A stretch of 20,826 nt of DNA, from contig SFPN01000034.1 in assembly GCA_004551945.1 (NCBI GenBank), positions 1 to 20,826 of the forward strand, given 5' to 3'. This DNA comes from Clostridiales bacterium. GTDB taxonomy: Bacteria; Bacillota; Clostridia; Oscillospirales; Oscillospiraceae. The notes under the pieces were generated by a model that did not search any database, had not been told where the DNA came from, and worked only from the letters and a program-made list of their open reading frames with translations. The position numbers and the translations under genes are program-made. This document shows positions 1 through 5,990 of the stretch, in pieces; positions within the stretch are counted from its first letter, which is position 1, and each line of letters opens with the position of its first letter.

Positions 1-179
1 TTTAGTGACCTGTGACATGGAGCCGGTTCCCTCCTTCATGTAAAAGTATTATATTTCTATCGTTTTGATCATAATGATTATAGCCTATTTGAGCTCTATT
101 GGCAACCTACATCGCAGAACCTTCCATATTATCTTTCTTAACCAGATTAGGGTTGCTTCAATCATCTCTCTGCTTACCC

Positions 180-225
180 CATACGTTTATCACCGGTCAA
201 TGCATTAAACGGTGATAAACGTATG
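180..225. repeat. perfect 16-bp inverted repeat
   Basis: The left arm at 180-195 (CATACGTTTATCACCG) and the right arm at 210-225 are exact reverse complements around a 14-base spacer. No T-run follows on either strand, so it does not look like an intrinsic terminator. It lies in the otherwise gene-free left end of the mobile element, and could be a recombinase, replication or partition protein site; that role is inference. Apart from this repeat and the HTH remnant at 357-530, I see nothing coding in 1-592. Confidence 0.6.
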
Positions 226-356
226 ATAAGCCCCCGGCAAAGCTATTGTGGCCTGCTGCCGGGGATTCTCAACTCTATATTTGGGTGGACTTCTACAAGA
301 AACTTAGAGACGGGGTTGCGGACAAAATCTTGGACTGATTATGCACCCCCGACTCC

Positions 357-530
357 TTATTGCGTTCTCTTCGCCCTCACCAACGTACTCTTGCTGATTC
401 CCGTGATCTCTTCGACCTGCCGGTAGGTCTTGCCGCTGGACAGCAGCTCCGAGGAAAGCAGCGGGTTTCGCTGCAAAGAAAACGTCGAGCGGATCACTAC
501 ATCTGCCCGACGCTTCTTGAAGTGAGTTTG
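357..530 (-). pseudogene. remnant with a resolvase-like C-terminal HTH
   Basis: The minus-strand frame is open from just after a TGA at 531-533 to a TAA at 357-359. Its translation ends in a convincing helix-turn-helix: SSGKTYRQVEEITGISKS followed by TLVRAKR. That spacing is typical of the DNA-binding tail of Hin/resolvase-type serine recombinases or small HTH proteins. There is no ATG and no clear ribosome-binding site; the best possible start is a GTG at 497, giving 46 residues. It lies just downstream of a complete serine recombinase whose own C-terminal HTH is different. The simplest reading is the 3' scrap of another recombinase or HTH gene. A very small functional HTH protein is possible but less likely. 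Confidence 0.45.
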
Positions 531-592
531 TCAAGCTGTCCTCAGGGGGATTTTTTGAGCCACTTTAATAGTCCCTGCGAGAAAAGCCCCCC

Positions 593-1201
593 TCAGGCCA
601 TTTTCTCCTGCTTCACAAAGGCATAGAAAGTTCCGCGTTTCAATCCAGTCTGTCTCATGGCCTCTACTGCCGTAATTTCTCCGGCTCTCCATCGTTGGGT
701 AACTGCTTCCCAGTTATCGGGCTTTACTGCCTTGGGCCGTCCCAGGTGTTTACCCTTGGACTTTGCTGCCTTGATCCCCTCGGCCTGTCTCTGCCGGGTT
801 GTCACCCGTTCCTGTTGAGCTATCGTTCCCAGGACTTCGATCAGAATGTTATTGACCATATCCATGACCCATTCCTGGCCTTCTGGGCAGTCCATCAAAG
901 TTGTGGGTAAATCCAGCACCTTGACTCGGATGCCATTGTCCCGGTAGTATTGCAGCTCGTTCTTGATGTCGGCTTTGTTTCGGCTCAGTCTGTCCAGGGA
1001 TTTGACCACAAGGGTGTCTCCTCTTCTCAGCAGGGTAGTACGCAGGGCCATATATCCCGCTCGTTCCAAGTCCTTGCCGGATTGCTTGTCTGTTACGATG
1101 TCCCGCTCTGTAGCTCCCATGGCCTTAAATGCCTCGATTTGTCGGTCAAGGTTCTGCTCCTGACTGCTCACTCTGGCATAGTAAAATGTTCTGCTCTCCA
1201 T
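593..1201 (-). CDS. small serine recombinase (resolvase/invertase family)
   Basis: This 202-residue protein belongs to the resolvase/invertase group, which cuts and rejoins DNA through a serine phosphodiester. The N-terminal signature YYARVSSQEQNLDRQ gives catalytic Ser12. The SLDRLSRNKADI segment carries the conserved active-site arginines. The region near residues 115-140 is the long dimer helix, and a C-terminal HTH (AVEAMRQTGLKRGTFYAFV) binds the crossover site. Length and domain order are complete for the small subgroup. The start is the ATG at 1201, preceded by AGGAG with about 7 bases spacing; an in-frame extension to 1318 has no family similarity. It probably resolves or inverts DNA within the element. 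No partner crossover sites were recognised. Confidence 0.88.
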   Translation of the reverse strand: MESRTFYYARVSSQEQNLDRQIEAFKAMGATERDIVTDKQSGKDLERAGYMALRTTLLRRGDTLVVKSLDRLSRNKADIKNELQYYRDNGIRVKVLDLPTTLMDCPEGQEWVMDMVNNILIEVLGTIAQQERVTTRQRQAEGIKAAKSKGKHLGRPKAVKPDNWEAVTQRWRAGEITAVEAMRQTGLKRGTFYAFVKQEKMA

Positions 1202-1330
1202 CGTTGTCTCCTGTTCTGTCCAGAAAGGCCCCTGGGTTTTCGGATATGTCCAAATAAACCAAGGGAACCTTCCTGGACGCTGTTCTGACTTCTTCTTCGT
1301 TGTGTCGTAAAGGTACACCTTTATGAATTT

Positions 1331-1639
1331 TTACTCGGTCTTGCCTCCATCCAGCAGCATCGGCAGCTGGGACTTGTACTCTCCGATCACGTCAAGAATG
1401 AACTGAGCTCCCAAGCGTACCCCTCGGATGAAAGCATCCTGCTCGGAGATATCCCACAATTTCAGCTGAGTGTTGTAGTATTCCTCCAGCGCTTTCTTGC
1501 CCTCGGGGGACAGCTCCTTGCGAAACGCATTCATCCAGTTGGAGTTTTCATCGCTGATCTTTTGGTAAAGGCTGCCCGCTCGGACAGCCCGTTCACTGGG
1601 CGAAAATCTTCCTGCCCACAAATCTTCCAGAATGTACAT
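1331..1639 (-). CDS. DUF6809-like protein of unknown function
   Basis: This 102-residue protein starts at an ATG with a strong AAGGAGG site ending 7 bases upstream. It lies 12 bases after the SprT-like gene, so the two are probably translationally coupled. The opening MYILEDLWAGRFSPSERAV and the later FIRGVRLGAQFILDVIGE fit, from memory, the DUF6809 group of small Clostridia proteins often found in mobile elements and prophages. It is predicted soluble and mostly helical, with no signal peptide or membrane segment. No catalytic residues can be assigned and no function is known. Confidence 0.7.
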   Translation of the reverse strand: MYILEDLWAGRFSPSERAVRAGSLYQKISDENSNWMNAFRKELSPEGKKALEEYYNTQLKLWDISEQDAFIRGVRLGAQFILDVIGEYKSQLPMLLDGGKTE

Positions 1640-1651
1640 AGCCTTTCCTCC

Positions 1652-2299
1652 TTACCCCGCAAGCATCATCGGTTCGTCACAGTCCATGCACTTGACCCGG
1701 ACAGTTTTGGTGGCCCGGACGCTCATGCCACAGCAGGGACAGAGATACTTTCTTGTGCTGGAATTTCTTCGAGCGGGCCCTTCTTCTACGCCGCTGTGGG
1801 TGCCGGTGCCGGGAATCTGAAATCCCGTGTACTCGTTCCGGTTAATCAGAATGTCAGTAAGACCATGCTCCAGCACAAAGTCCAAAAGAACATCTCCGGG
1901 GGAGGTGTGCGACCACCCGTACTTGTCACTGCGTTCTACGATAAGTCCTCTGGATTCGGCTGCTTCCTTGAACCGTTTGTTGTGATAGGTGCCGCTCCGG
2001 CTGCAATCCTGGATGCCCTGCTCGTAGTTGTAGTAGTGGATCATCTCGTGGAGCAAAGTTGCGGTGACAGATTCGATGGGACGGGCCAGAGTCCCCGCCC
2101 CAATGTTGATCTCATGGGTTCCGCCCAGCTTGGAAACCCAGGTATCTTCCCGCAGAGAGAAATGCCCGTAGGCTCGGGGGGTGGACTGGATGGTGATGGT
2201 GGGCCTTGAAAGTGAGTTTTCAAAAAACTCTTCATTCAGCAGGTCGAAAATCTTGTTCAGATATCCGGCCACTCGGTTATACGAAGTAAGGGGTTTCAC
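1652..2299 (-). CDS. SprT-like zinc metalloprotease-domain protein
   Basis: This is about 215 residues. The zincin motif HEMIH (residues 84-88 from the chosen start), with a downstream HNKRF histidine as probable third ligand, is the SprT/Spartan signature. A C-terminal zinc ribbon (CPCCG at about 187 and CMDC at about 204) follows, as in SprT-family proteins. Eukaryotic Spartan degrades DNA-protein crosslinks; bacterial SprT-like proteins on mobile elements are poorly studied, so the substrate here is unknown. The GTG at 2299 is preferred because AAGGAG ends 9 bases upstream. An in-frame TTG at 2326 lacks such a site and would place the Shine-Dalgarno inside the gene. It precedes the DUF6809-like gene by 12 bases. 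Confidence 0.82.
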   Translation of the reverse strand: MKPLTSYNRVAGYLNKIFDLLNEEFFENSLSRPTITIQSTPRAYGHFSLREDTWVSKLGGTHEINIGAGTLARPIESVTATLLHEMIHYYNYEQGIQDCSRSGTYHNKRFKEAAESRGLIVERSDKYGWSHTSPGDVLLDFVLEHGLTDILINRNEYTGFQIPGTGTHSGVEEGPARRNSSTRKYLCPCCGMSVRATKTVRVKCMDCDEPMMLAG

Positions 2300-2319
2300 A
2301 GCATTTTTCTCCTTCCTGT

Positions 2320-2348
2320 TTGACAAGAGGGAGTGGATACTTTATAAT
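2320..2348 (+). promoter_or_regulatory. consensus sigma-A promoter reading rightward
   Basis: TTGACA at 2320-2325 and TATAAT at 2343-2348 are separated by 17 bases, a perfect consensus. It points away from the SprT-like gene, into the gap before 2431. An inverted repeat GGGAGTGG/CCACTCCC (2329-2336 and 2357-2364) brackets the -10 and could be an operator. No plus-strand gene follows closely, so the product is probably a short RNA. Confidence 0.7.
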
Positions 2349-2354
2349 GGTCGT

Positions 2355-2433
2355 ACCCACTCCCCTGTGTGGTTAGTGGTCGAGCTCTTTGCGTGGTTAC
2401 TTTGGTCGGTGTTCACGCAAGGGGCTTTTCTTA
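2355..2433 (+). ncRNA. candidate small RNA of about 80 nt
   Basis: Transcription from the consensus promoter at 2320-2348 should begin near 2355. A stem of CTTTGCGTG (2387-2395) with CACGCAAGG (2414-2422, one wobble pair) is followed by GGCTTTTCTT, a plausible intrinsic terminator with a large loop. A shorter stem, CCACT with AGTGG, lies near the 5' end. No start codon with a ribosome-binding site was found inside. It is antisense to the leftward transcript between the accessory gene at 2431-2706 and the SprT-like gene, so it could act in cis. It is a prediction from signals only. Confidence 0.45.
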
Positions 2434-2706
2434 TGCAATGGAGAATCTCCGGCTGGTGGTCTGCTTGGTGAACTGCTGGTACAGGTCGTTGTGCTCCTTC
2501 TTGAAGGCGGTGGTGTCGAAGCGGTTGCTGAGAACGGAAGTCCACCGGACAATGAAGGTATCGGCTTCCAGCTCTTCCACCTGCCGAGCGGACATCTCAG
2601 CCTTGATGCTGTCCTTAATGGCCTCTGCTTCGGCCTGCGCCTCGGCAATGACCTCTTCCCATTCCTTGAGGGCTCTGATCTTCTCGCTGATTTCGATGCT
2701 TGACAT
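2431..2706 (-). CDS. small conserved mobile-element protein, unknown function
   Basis: The protein is 91 residues. The ATG at 2706 follows AAGGAG with about 9 bases spacing; an in-frame upstream extension to 2862 covers the promoter region and is rejected. Residues 1-45 are rich in Glu, Ala and Lys and look coiled-coil (IRALKEWEEVIAEAQAEAEA). The C-terminal half ends in NRFDTTAFKKEH and KQTTSRRFSIA, a layout I recognise from small unannotated proteins in Clostridia prophages and integrative elements. It is the first gene of the leftward accessory operon, expressed from the operator-covered promoter at 2834-2862. Confidence 0.7.
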   Translation of the reverse strand: MSSIEISEKIRALKEWEEVIAEAQAEAEAIKDSIKAEMSARQVEELEADTFIVRWTSVLSNRFDTTAFKKEHNDLYQQFTKQTTSRRFSIA

Positions 2707-2833
2707 ATCGGTTTGCTCCTTTTCTGTAATGTGGTGAGAGTGCCAGTTGTTCAGGCCCTTCTCTCTCGTGGCCCATGTCCGTGTCACTGGCTGCGGGTTT
2801 TGTCGTCGGGTTTGCTCCCTCATCTCTGGTATT

Positions 2834-2862
2834 ATAATAGCATATCTAACGGTAGATATCAA
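2834..2862 (-). promoter_or_regulatory. leftward promoter of the accessory operon
   Basis: On the minus strand TTGATA (2857-2862) and TATTAT (2834-2839) are spaced by 17 bases. The first palindrome of the operator set (2842-2859) fills the spacer and touches the -35, so a protein bound there should block RNA polymerase. It serves the 2431-2706 gene and probably the SprT-like and DUF6809-like genes. Confidence 0.55.
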
Positions 2863-2923
2863 TTGACATACAGCACAATTCTACCGGTAGATATTTGTTC
2901 AAAATGTATCTCTCGGTAGATAT
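2842..2923. promoter_or_regulatory. three palindromic operators between divergent genes
   Basis: Three copies of an 18-bp palindrome with consensus ATATCTACCGGTAGATAT occur at 2842-2859 (17/18 match), 2877-2894 (16/18) and 2906-2923 (15/18). Centres are 35 and 29 bases apart. The first covers the leftward promoter and the third ends at the -35 position of the rightward promoter. The adjacent RHH gene at 2988 is the natural candidate for the binding protein; repeated operators bound cooperatively by RHH dimers are known for the Arc/MetJ class. Confidence 0.7.
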
Positions 2924-2942
2924 TCCTTTGTGCTAAAATCCT

Positions 2943-2951
2943 TGGTATAAT
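2943..2951 (+). promoter_or_regulatory. extended -10 promoter of the RHH gene
   Basis: TGG followed by TATAAT (2946-2951) is an extended -10 element. The -35 position (about 2923-2928) is poor, as expected for extended -10 promoters, and abuts the third operator. The predicted leader to the ATG at 2988 is about 30 bases. Confidence 0.5.
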
Positions 2952-2987
2952 GGGGACAACATGAATCTCCAGAAAGGGGACAGAGCC

Positions 2988-3203
2988 ATGGCAGAGAAAA
3001 CAGCCGCTCAGAAGCGGGCACAGCAAGCATATATGGAAAAGTTCGTTCGCGTTGAGATTCGCATGACCGCAGAAGAACGCGAGGTCATGAAAGCCCACGC
3101 ATCAGCCCGGGGTGAGTCTGTGAACGGCCTTATTAACCGTGCTATTCACGAACTTCTGGAACGAGAATCTACAGAGCAAAGCGAAACCACCCCGGAGGCT
3201 TAA
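2988..3203 (+). CDS. ribbon-helix-helix (Arc/MetJ-type) DNA-binding protein
   Basis: The protein is 71 residues and the only rightward gene in the left element. The segment KFVRVEIRMT is the beta strand that enters the DNA groove, followed by helix A (AEEREVMKAHASARGE) and helix B (SVNGLINRAIHELLERE): the RHH fold. A basic N-terminal tail (AAQKRAQQAY) precedes it. The ATG at 2988 is chosen because AAAGGGG lies about 8 bases upstream; an ATG at 2961 has no site. It faces the accessory operon across three palindromes, so autoregulation and control of that operon are likely (inference). It lacks a toxin partner next to it, which argues against a simple antitoxin. Confidence 0.85.
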   Translation: MAEKTAAQKRAQQAYMEKFVRVEIRMTAEEREVMKAHASARGESVNGLINRAIHELLERESTEQSETTPEA

Positions 3204-3228
3204 AACGCTCCGAGGTGGTCTTCTTTTT
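3186..3228 (+). terminator. intrinsic terminator of the RHH gene
   Basis: The stem pairs 3186-3197 (ACCACCCCGGAG) with 3208-3219, with one mismatch and a 10-base loop, followed by a T-rich run at 3220-3228. The left arm overlaps the last codons and the TAA lies in the loop. From 3229 to 3401 I see no gene. Confidence 0.75.
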
Positions 3229-3401
3229 GCCCTATTGAGATGGGTGGCAAGCTCCCAAACTAACTACAAACGACACGATGATTTCTTGGGGAATGACCCC
3301 AGAATAATCCAGGAATTTCCTATTCTTTCCGATATTTTTAACACTGTATTCAAGGGGGATTTTTTACTCGTCTTATATAGACCAACCCCAAAATTTCCCC
3401 C

Positions 3402-4204
3402 TCACAGCTTCAGATTGGACAAAGGACTGGACTGCACCGCCAGCGTTACAATGCTCTCATCCTGGATGGACTGCAAGTACCGCTTGGTGATATTGATGTT
3501 CTCATGGCCCAGCAGCCGAGACAAGGAATACACGTCCAGACCATTTCGCAGGTTGCACTGTGCGTAATAATGCCGTGCCGTGTGGGGAGAACAACGAACC
3601 GTGTCCCTCACCTTCGCCTTTTCGTTGGCCTTGGTAAAGACATGCTCCAGGGCTTCCGTGGTCAGGGGCCTCCCTGTCCTGGATAGCAGATAGTTACCAT
3701 AGTTCAGGGGCTTGTCCAGAAAGTACTCTTTCCGCAGCCGTTCATATTTCAGCATCAGCTTTTTGAGATACGGTGTCAGCGGCACACACCGCTCCTTGTT
3801 CCCCTTCCCATGAATCAGAATAACATTGTCCCGAATGTCCTGGCACCCTATCCCGCAGATCTCAGAGTTCCTTGCCCCCGTGTCAAAGGCAATGGCCAGA
3901 ATCAGTTTATTCCGAGCGGATAGATAGGTCTTGCAGTTAAAGGCTCCAATCATCCGCTCTACCTCCTGATCCGTAAACGCGTTGATCAGCCATAGGAAGA
4001 GGAAAGGCCCTGCCCGATTAGTTCCTGAAAATAACTTTTCAAATGAGGTGGTTTGATCTCTTCCATCTCATAGATGCCATACTGCCGCTCCAGATAGGTC
4101 AGGCATCGGGCGTTGTTGTTGTAGTACCCCTTGATCGTCCGCTTGCTCAGTCTGCGCAGCTCACAGTCCAGTCTGAACTCCGATAAACATTCCTTTGCCA
4201 GCAT
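3402..4204 (-). pseudogene. tyrosine recombinase/integrase, internally deleted and frameshifted
   Basis: The N-terminal part (3986-4204, 72 residues, ATG at 4204) matches the SAM-like core-binding domain (SKRTIKGYYNNNARCLTYLE) and ends at a TGA just after GLSSSYG. The C-terminal part continues in another frame (INAFTDQEVERMIGAF) and carries a complete catalytic domain to 3402: the Arg in TGARNSEICG, the Lys in HGKGNKER, HTARH, the His in LLGHENI and the nucleophile Tyr in TKRYLQ. Intact family members are about 300-330 residues; the two pieces sum to about 265, so roughly 40-60 residues of the core-binding domain plus the frame are missing. The single event looks like a deletion at about 3985-3995. 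It was presumably the integrase of this element, which would now be immobile without help. Confidence 0.8.
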
Positions 4205-4206
4205 AA

Positions 4207-4244
4207 AAAATCACCCTTTCGCCGTTACGCAAAAAGGTGATTTT
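4207..4244 (-). promoter_or_regulatory. hairpin over the integrase ribosome-binding site
   Basis: AAAATCACC (4207-4215) and GGTGATTTT (4236-4244) pair perfectly, with further pairing inside (CTTT with AAAG). On the minus strand the downstream arm contains the AAAGGGTGA Shine-Dalgarno of the integrase and runs straight into TTTTTTATG. It could therefore hide the ribosome-binding site and also act as an intrinsic terminator for transcripts coming from yebC. Confidence 0.5.
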
Positions 4245-4251
4245 GGTGGTA

Positions 4252-4366
4252 GGTTTTGAGATACTTAAAACCTTGACGTATATCATCGTTCCCCGGAATT
4301 TTCCCGCATCTCTCAGGTGAAATGCGCGAAAAAGTTGAGAGATACTGTTTCAATCACGGGAAATTC
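4252..4366. repeat. cluster of inverted repeats at the element/yebC junction
   Basis: GGTTTT...AAAACC occurs at about 4252-4272. A nested imperfect dyad pairs GAATTTTCCCG (4296-4306) with CGGGAAATTC (4357-4366), and inside it ATCTCTCA (4308-4315) with TGAGAGAT (4336-4343). GAGATACT is also directly repeated at 4258-4265 and 4339-4346. This lies between the integrase and the core gene yebC, where an attachment site is expected; a degenerate yebC terminator is the alternative. Confidence 0.35.
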
Positions 4367-4382
4367 AAATAATATTGTGCAC

Positions 4383-5063
4383 TTACTCCTGGTCCCAGTT
4401 GTGGTACACGTTCTGCACGTCGTCGTTGTCCTCGAGCATGTCGATGAGCTTCTCCATGTTCTTGATGTCCCCGGCGTCGGAGCCCTTGGCTTCCATAGCG
4501 GAGGCCACCTTGCCGCAGTCATCGGGCTCGGTGTAGATGGTGAACACGTCCTCGTCGGGCTCGAAGTCGGCAGCGCCGCAGTCCAGCGCGTCCATCATGA
4601 CGGTATCCTCGTCCAGGTCGCCGTCCTCGTTGTCCAGGATGATGACGCCCTTCCGGTCGAAGGACCAGGACACGCAGCCGGTGGCGCCCAGGCCCTTGCC
4701 GTATTTATCCAGCAGGTGGCGGACTTCCGGCGCGGTGCGCTGACGGTTGTCGGTGAGGGCCTCCACGATGACGGCCACGCCGTTGGGGCCGTAGCCTTCG
4801 TAAACCACGGACTCGTAGTTGTCGGTGTTGTTGGAGCCCAGAGCCCGCTCGATGGTGCGCTTAATGTTGTCGTTGGGCATATTCACTGCCTTGGCCTTGG
4901 CAATGACGGTGGCCAGACGGGAGTTGTTGTTGGGGTCGCCGGAGCCGCCGGTCTTGACCGCCACGATGATCTCCTTGGCGACCTTGGTGAATGCGGCGCT
5001 GCGCTTGGCGTCTGCCGCGCCTTTGGTCTTCTGAATATTATGCCACTTGGAATGTCCGGACAT
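4383..5063 (-). CDS. yebC: YebC/PmpR family protein
   Basis: This 226-residue protein opens with the hallmark MSGHSKWHNIQKTKGAADAKR and has the NMPNDNIKRTIERALG motif. The family was first described as transcriptional regulators; recent work on YebC and mitochondrial TACO1 supports a role in translation of proline-rich stretches. It is acidic and cytosolic. The C-terminus (VYHNWDQE) is slightly shorter than the usual 240-250 residues. The ATG at 5063 follows an AGGAAGGGA site. It is the last core gene before the left mobile element, whose boundary lies between 4204 and 4383. It appears to be transcribed alone from 5154-5182. Confidence 0.95.
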   Translation of the reverse strand: MSGHSKWHNIQKTKGAADAKRSAAFTKVAKEIIVAVKTGGSGDPNNNSRLATVIAKAKAVNMPNDNIKRTIERALGSNNTDNYESVVYEGYGPNGVAVIVEALTDNRQRTAPEVRHLLDKYGKGLGATGCVSWSFDRKGVIILDNEDGDLDEDTVMMDALDCGAADFEPDEDVFTIYTEPDDCGKVASAMEAKGSDAGDIKNMEKLIDMLEDNDDVQNVYHNWDQE

Positions 5064-5153
5064 AGGTATCGTTCCCTTCCTGTATTGATAGATAATTGAA
5101 AAAACGCTGGGCGGTCAGCCCGCAGCTTGTCCCGCGCAGACTATAACTGAGTA

Positions 5154-5182
5154 ATTTTATCACAAACCCCTTGCTTTGACAA
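5154..5182 (-). promoter_or_regulatory. candidate yebC promoter
   Basis: On the minus strand TTGTCA (5177-5182) and TAAAAT (5154-5159) are separated by 17 bases. The -35 sits inside the stem of the terminator at 5165-5187, so termination of the upstream operon and initiation of yebC share bases. The predicted leader is about 85 bases and contains a GC-rich dyad near 5109-5123. Confidence 0.5.
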
Positions 5183-5187
5183 GGGTT
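5165..5187 (-). terminator. hairpin after the Nif3-family gene
   Basis: AACCCCTTG (5165-5173) pairs with CAAGGGTT (5180-5187) around a 6-base loop, a few bases after the stop at 5193. Only a weak T-run (TTTGTGATAAAATT on the minus strand) follows, so termination may be partial. Confidence 0.5.
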
Positions 5188-5192
5188 CTCCC

Positions 5193-5990
5193 TTACAAAT
5201 ATGCGAAAACCTCTCCCTGCTGCTGGGCAACGGACACCTCCACCTGGGGGAAGGCCTCCCGCAGCCACTGGGCCAGGGCGGGGCAGACCACCGTTTCCGT
5301 GGAGTAATGCCCGGCGTCCAGCAGGTTGATCCCCAGATCTGCCGCCTCCAAGTACAGGTCGTGCTTTAAGTCGGAGGTGAGGAAGGTGTCGCACCCCATG
5401 GCCTTCACCTGGCCCAGCATACTGCCACAGGCACCGCCCCCCACGGCCACCTTGTGGACGGGCACGCCGGCATCCATCACCCGGACCCCGTCCAGGTCCA
5501 GGGCGGTCTTGACCAGGGCAGTAAAGTCAGCCAAAGGGACGGGACCGCCGGGGAGAAGGCCCACCCGGCCGACGCCGTAGGGTCTCCCTTCTTCATCCTC
5601 GCCGTCTACTTCCAGGGGAACGGGATCGGTCAGGCCCACCCGGCGGGCCAGTTGGGTATTTACGCCGCCCTCCGCCGCGTCCAGGTTGGTGTGGGCGCAA
5701 ATGGCGGCAATGCCCTGCTCAATGAGGGCCAGCACCTTCCGCCCGGTGGAGGTCTCGTCGGTGACCTGGCCCAGCTTGCCCCAGATGACCGGGTGGTGGG
5801 CCACGATCAGCTGGCAGTTCTTATCCACTGCCTCCTGGATCACTGCCGGGGTGATATCCAGGGCCACCAGAATTCCGGACACCTGGGCGTCCCCCCGGCC
5901 CACCAGAAAGCCCGCGTTGTCAAAGTCCATCTGGTACCGGAAGGGCGCCTTCCGGTCCAGCAGGGCATAGATTTCCTTTACCGTTGCCAT
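5193..5990 (-). CDS. Nif3-like dinuclear metal-centre protein
   Basis: The protein is 265 residues, the full length for the short Nif3/YbgI/DUF34 form. The metal ligands are visible: HH at 65-66 in AHHPVIWG, His100 and Asp104 in CAHTNLDAAEGGVN, and His228 and Glu232 in DAGHYSTE. The SDLKHD segment is also conserved. The family makes toroidal hexamers; suggested roles include GTP cyclohydrolase-like or metal-insertion activity, but none is proven. The start is the ATG at 5990, with AAAGGAGTGG just upstream, inside the last codons of trmK (13-base overlap). The trmK-nif3 pairing is widespread in Firmicutes and suggests a linked role. Confidence 0.93.
   Translation of the reverse strand: MATVKEIYALLDRKAPFRYQMDFDNAGFLVGRGDAQVSGILVALDITPAVIQEAVDKNCQLIVAHHPVIWGKLGQVTDETSTGRKVLALIEQGIAAICAHTNLDAAEGGVNTQLARRVGLTDPVPLEVDGEDEEGRPYGVGRVGLLPGGPVPLADFTALVKTALDLDGVRVMDAGVPVHKVAVGGGACGSMLGQVKAMGCDTFLTSDLKHDLYLEAADLGINLLDAGHYSTETVVCPALAQWLREAFPQVEVSVAQQQGEVFAYL

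Noticed and set aside
1309..1322. AAAGGT/ACCTTT dyad as a recombinase site
   Set aside because: Six-base arms are too short to support a claim, although the position upstream of the recombinase gene fits.
544..3365. Repeated AGGGGGATTTTTT at 544-556 and 3353-3365 as element ends
   Set aside because: Only 13 bases of low complexity; flanks do not match and both lie inside the element.
4317..5099. Long plus-strand frame across yebC
   Set aside because: It is the antisense shadow of a clear YebC gene; its composition is Val/His/Gly-rich and shows no family motifs or ribosome-binding site.
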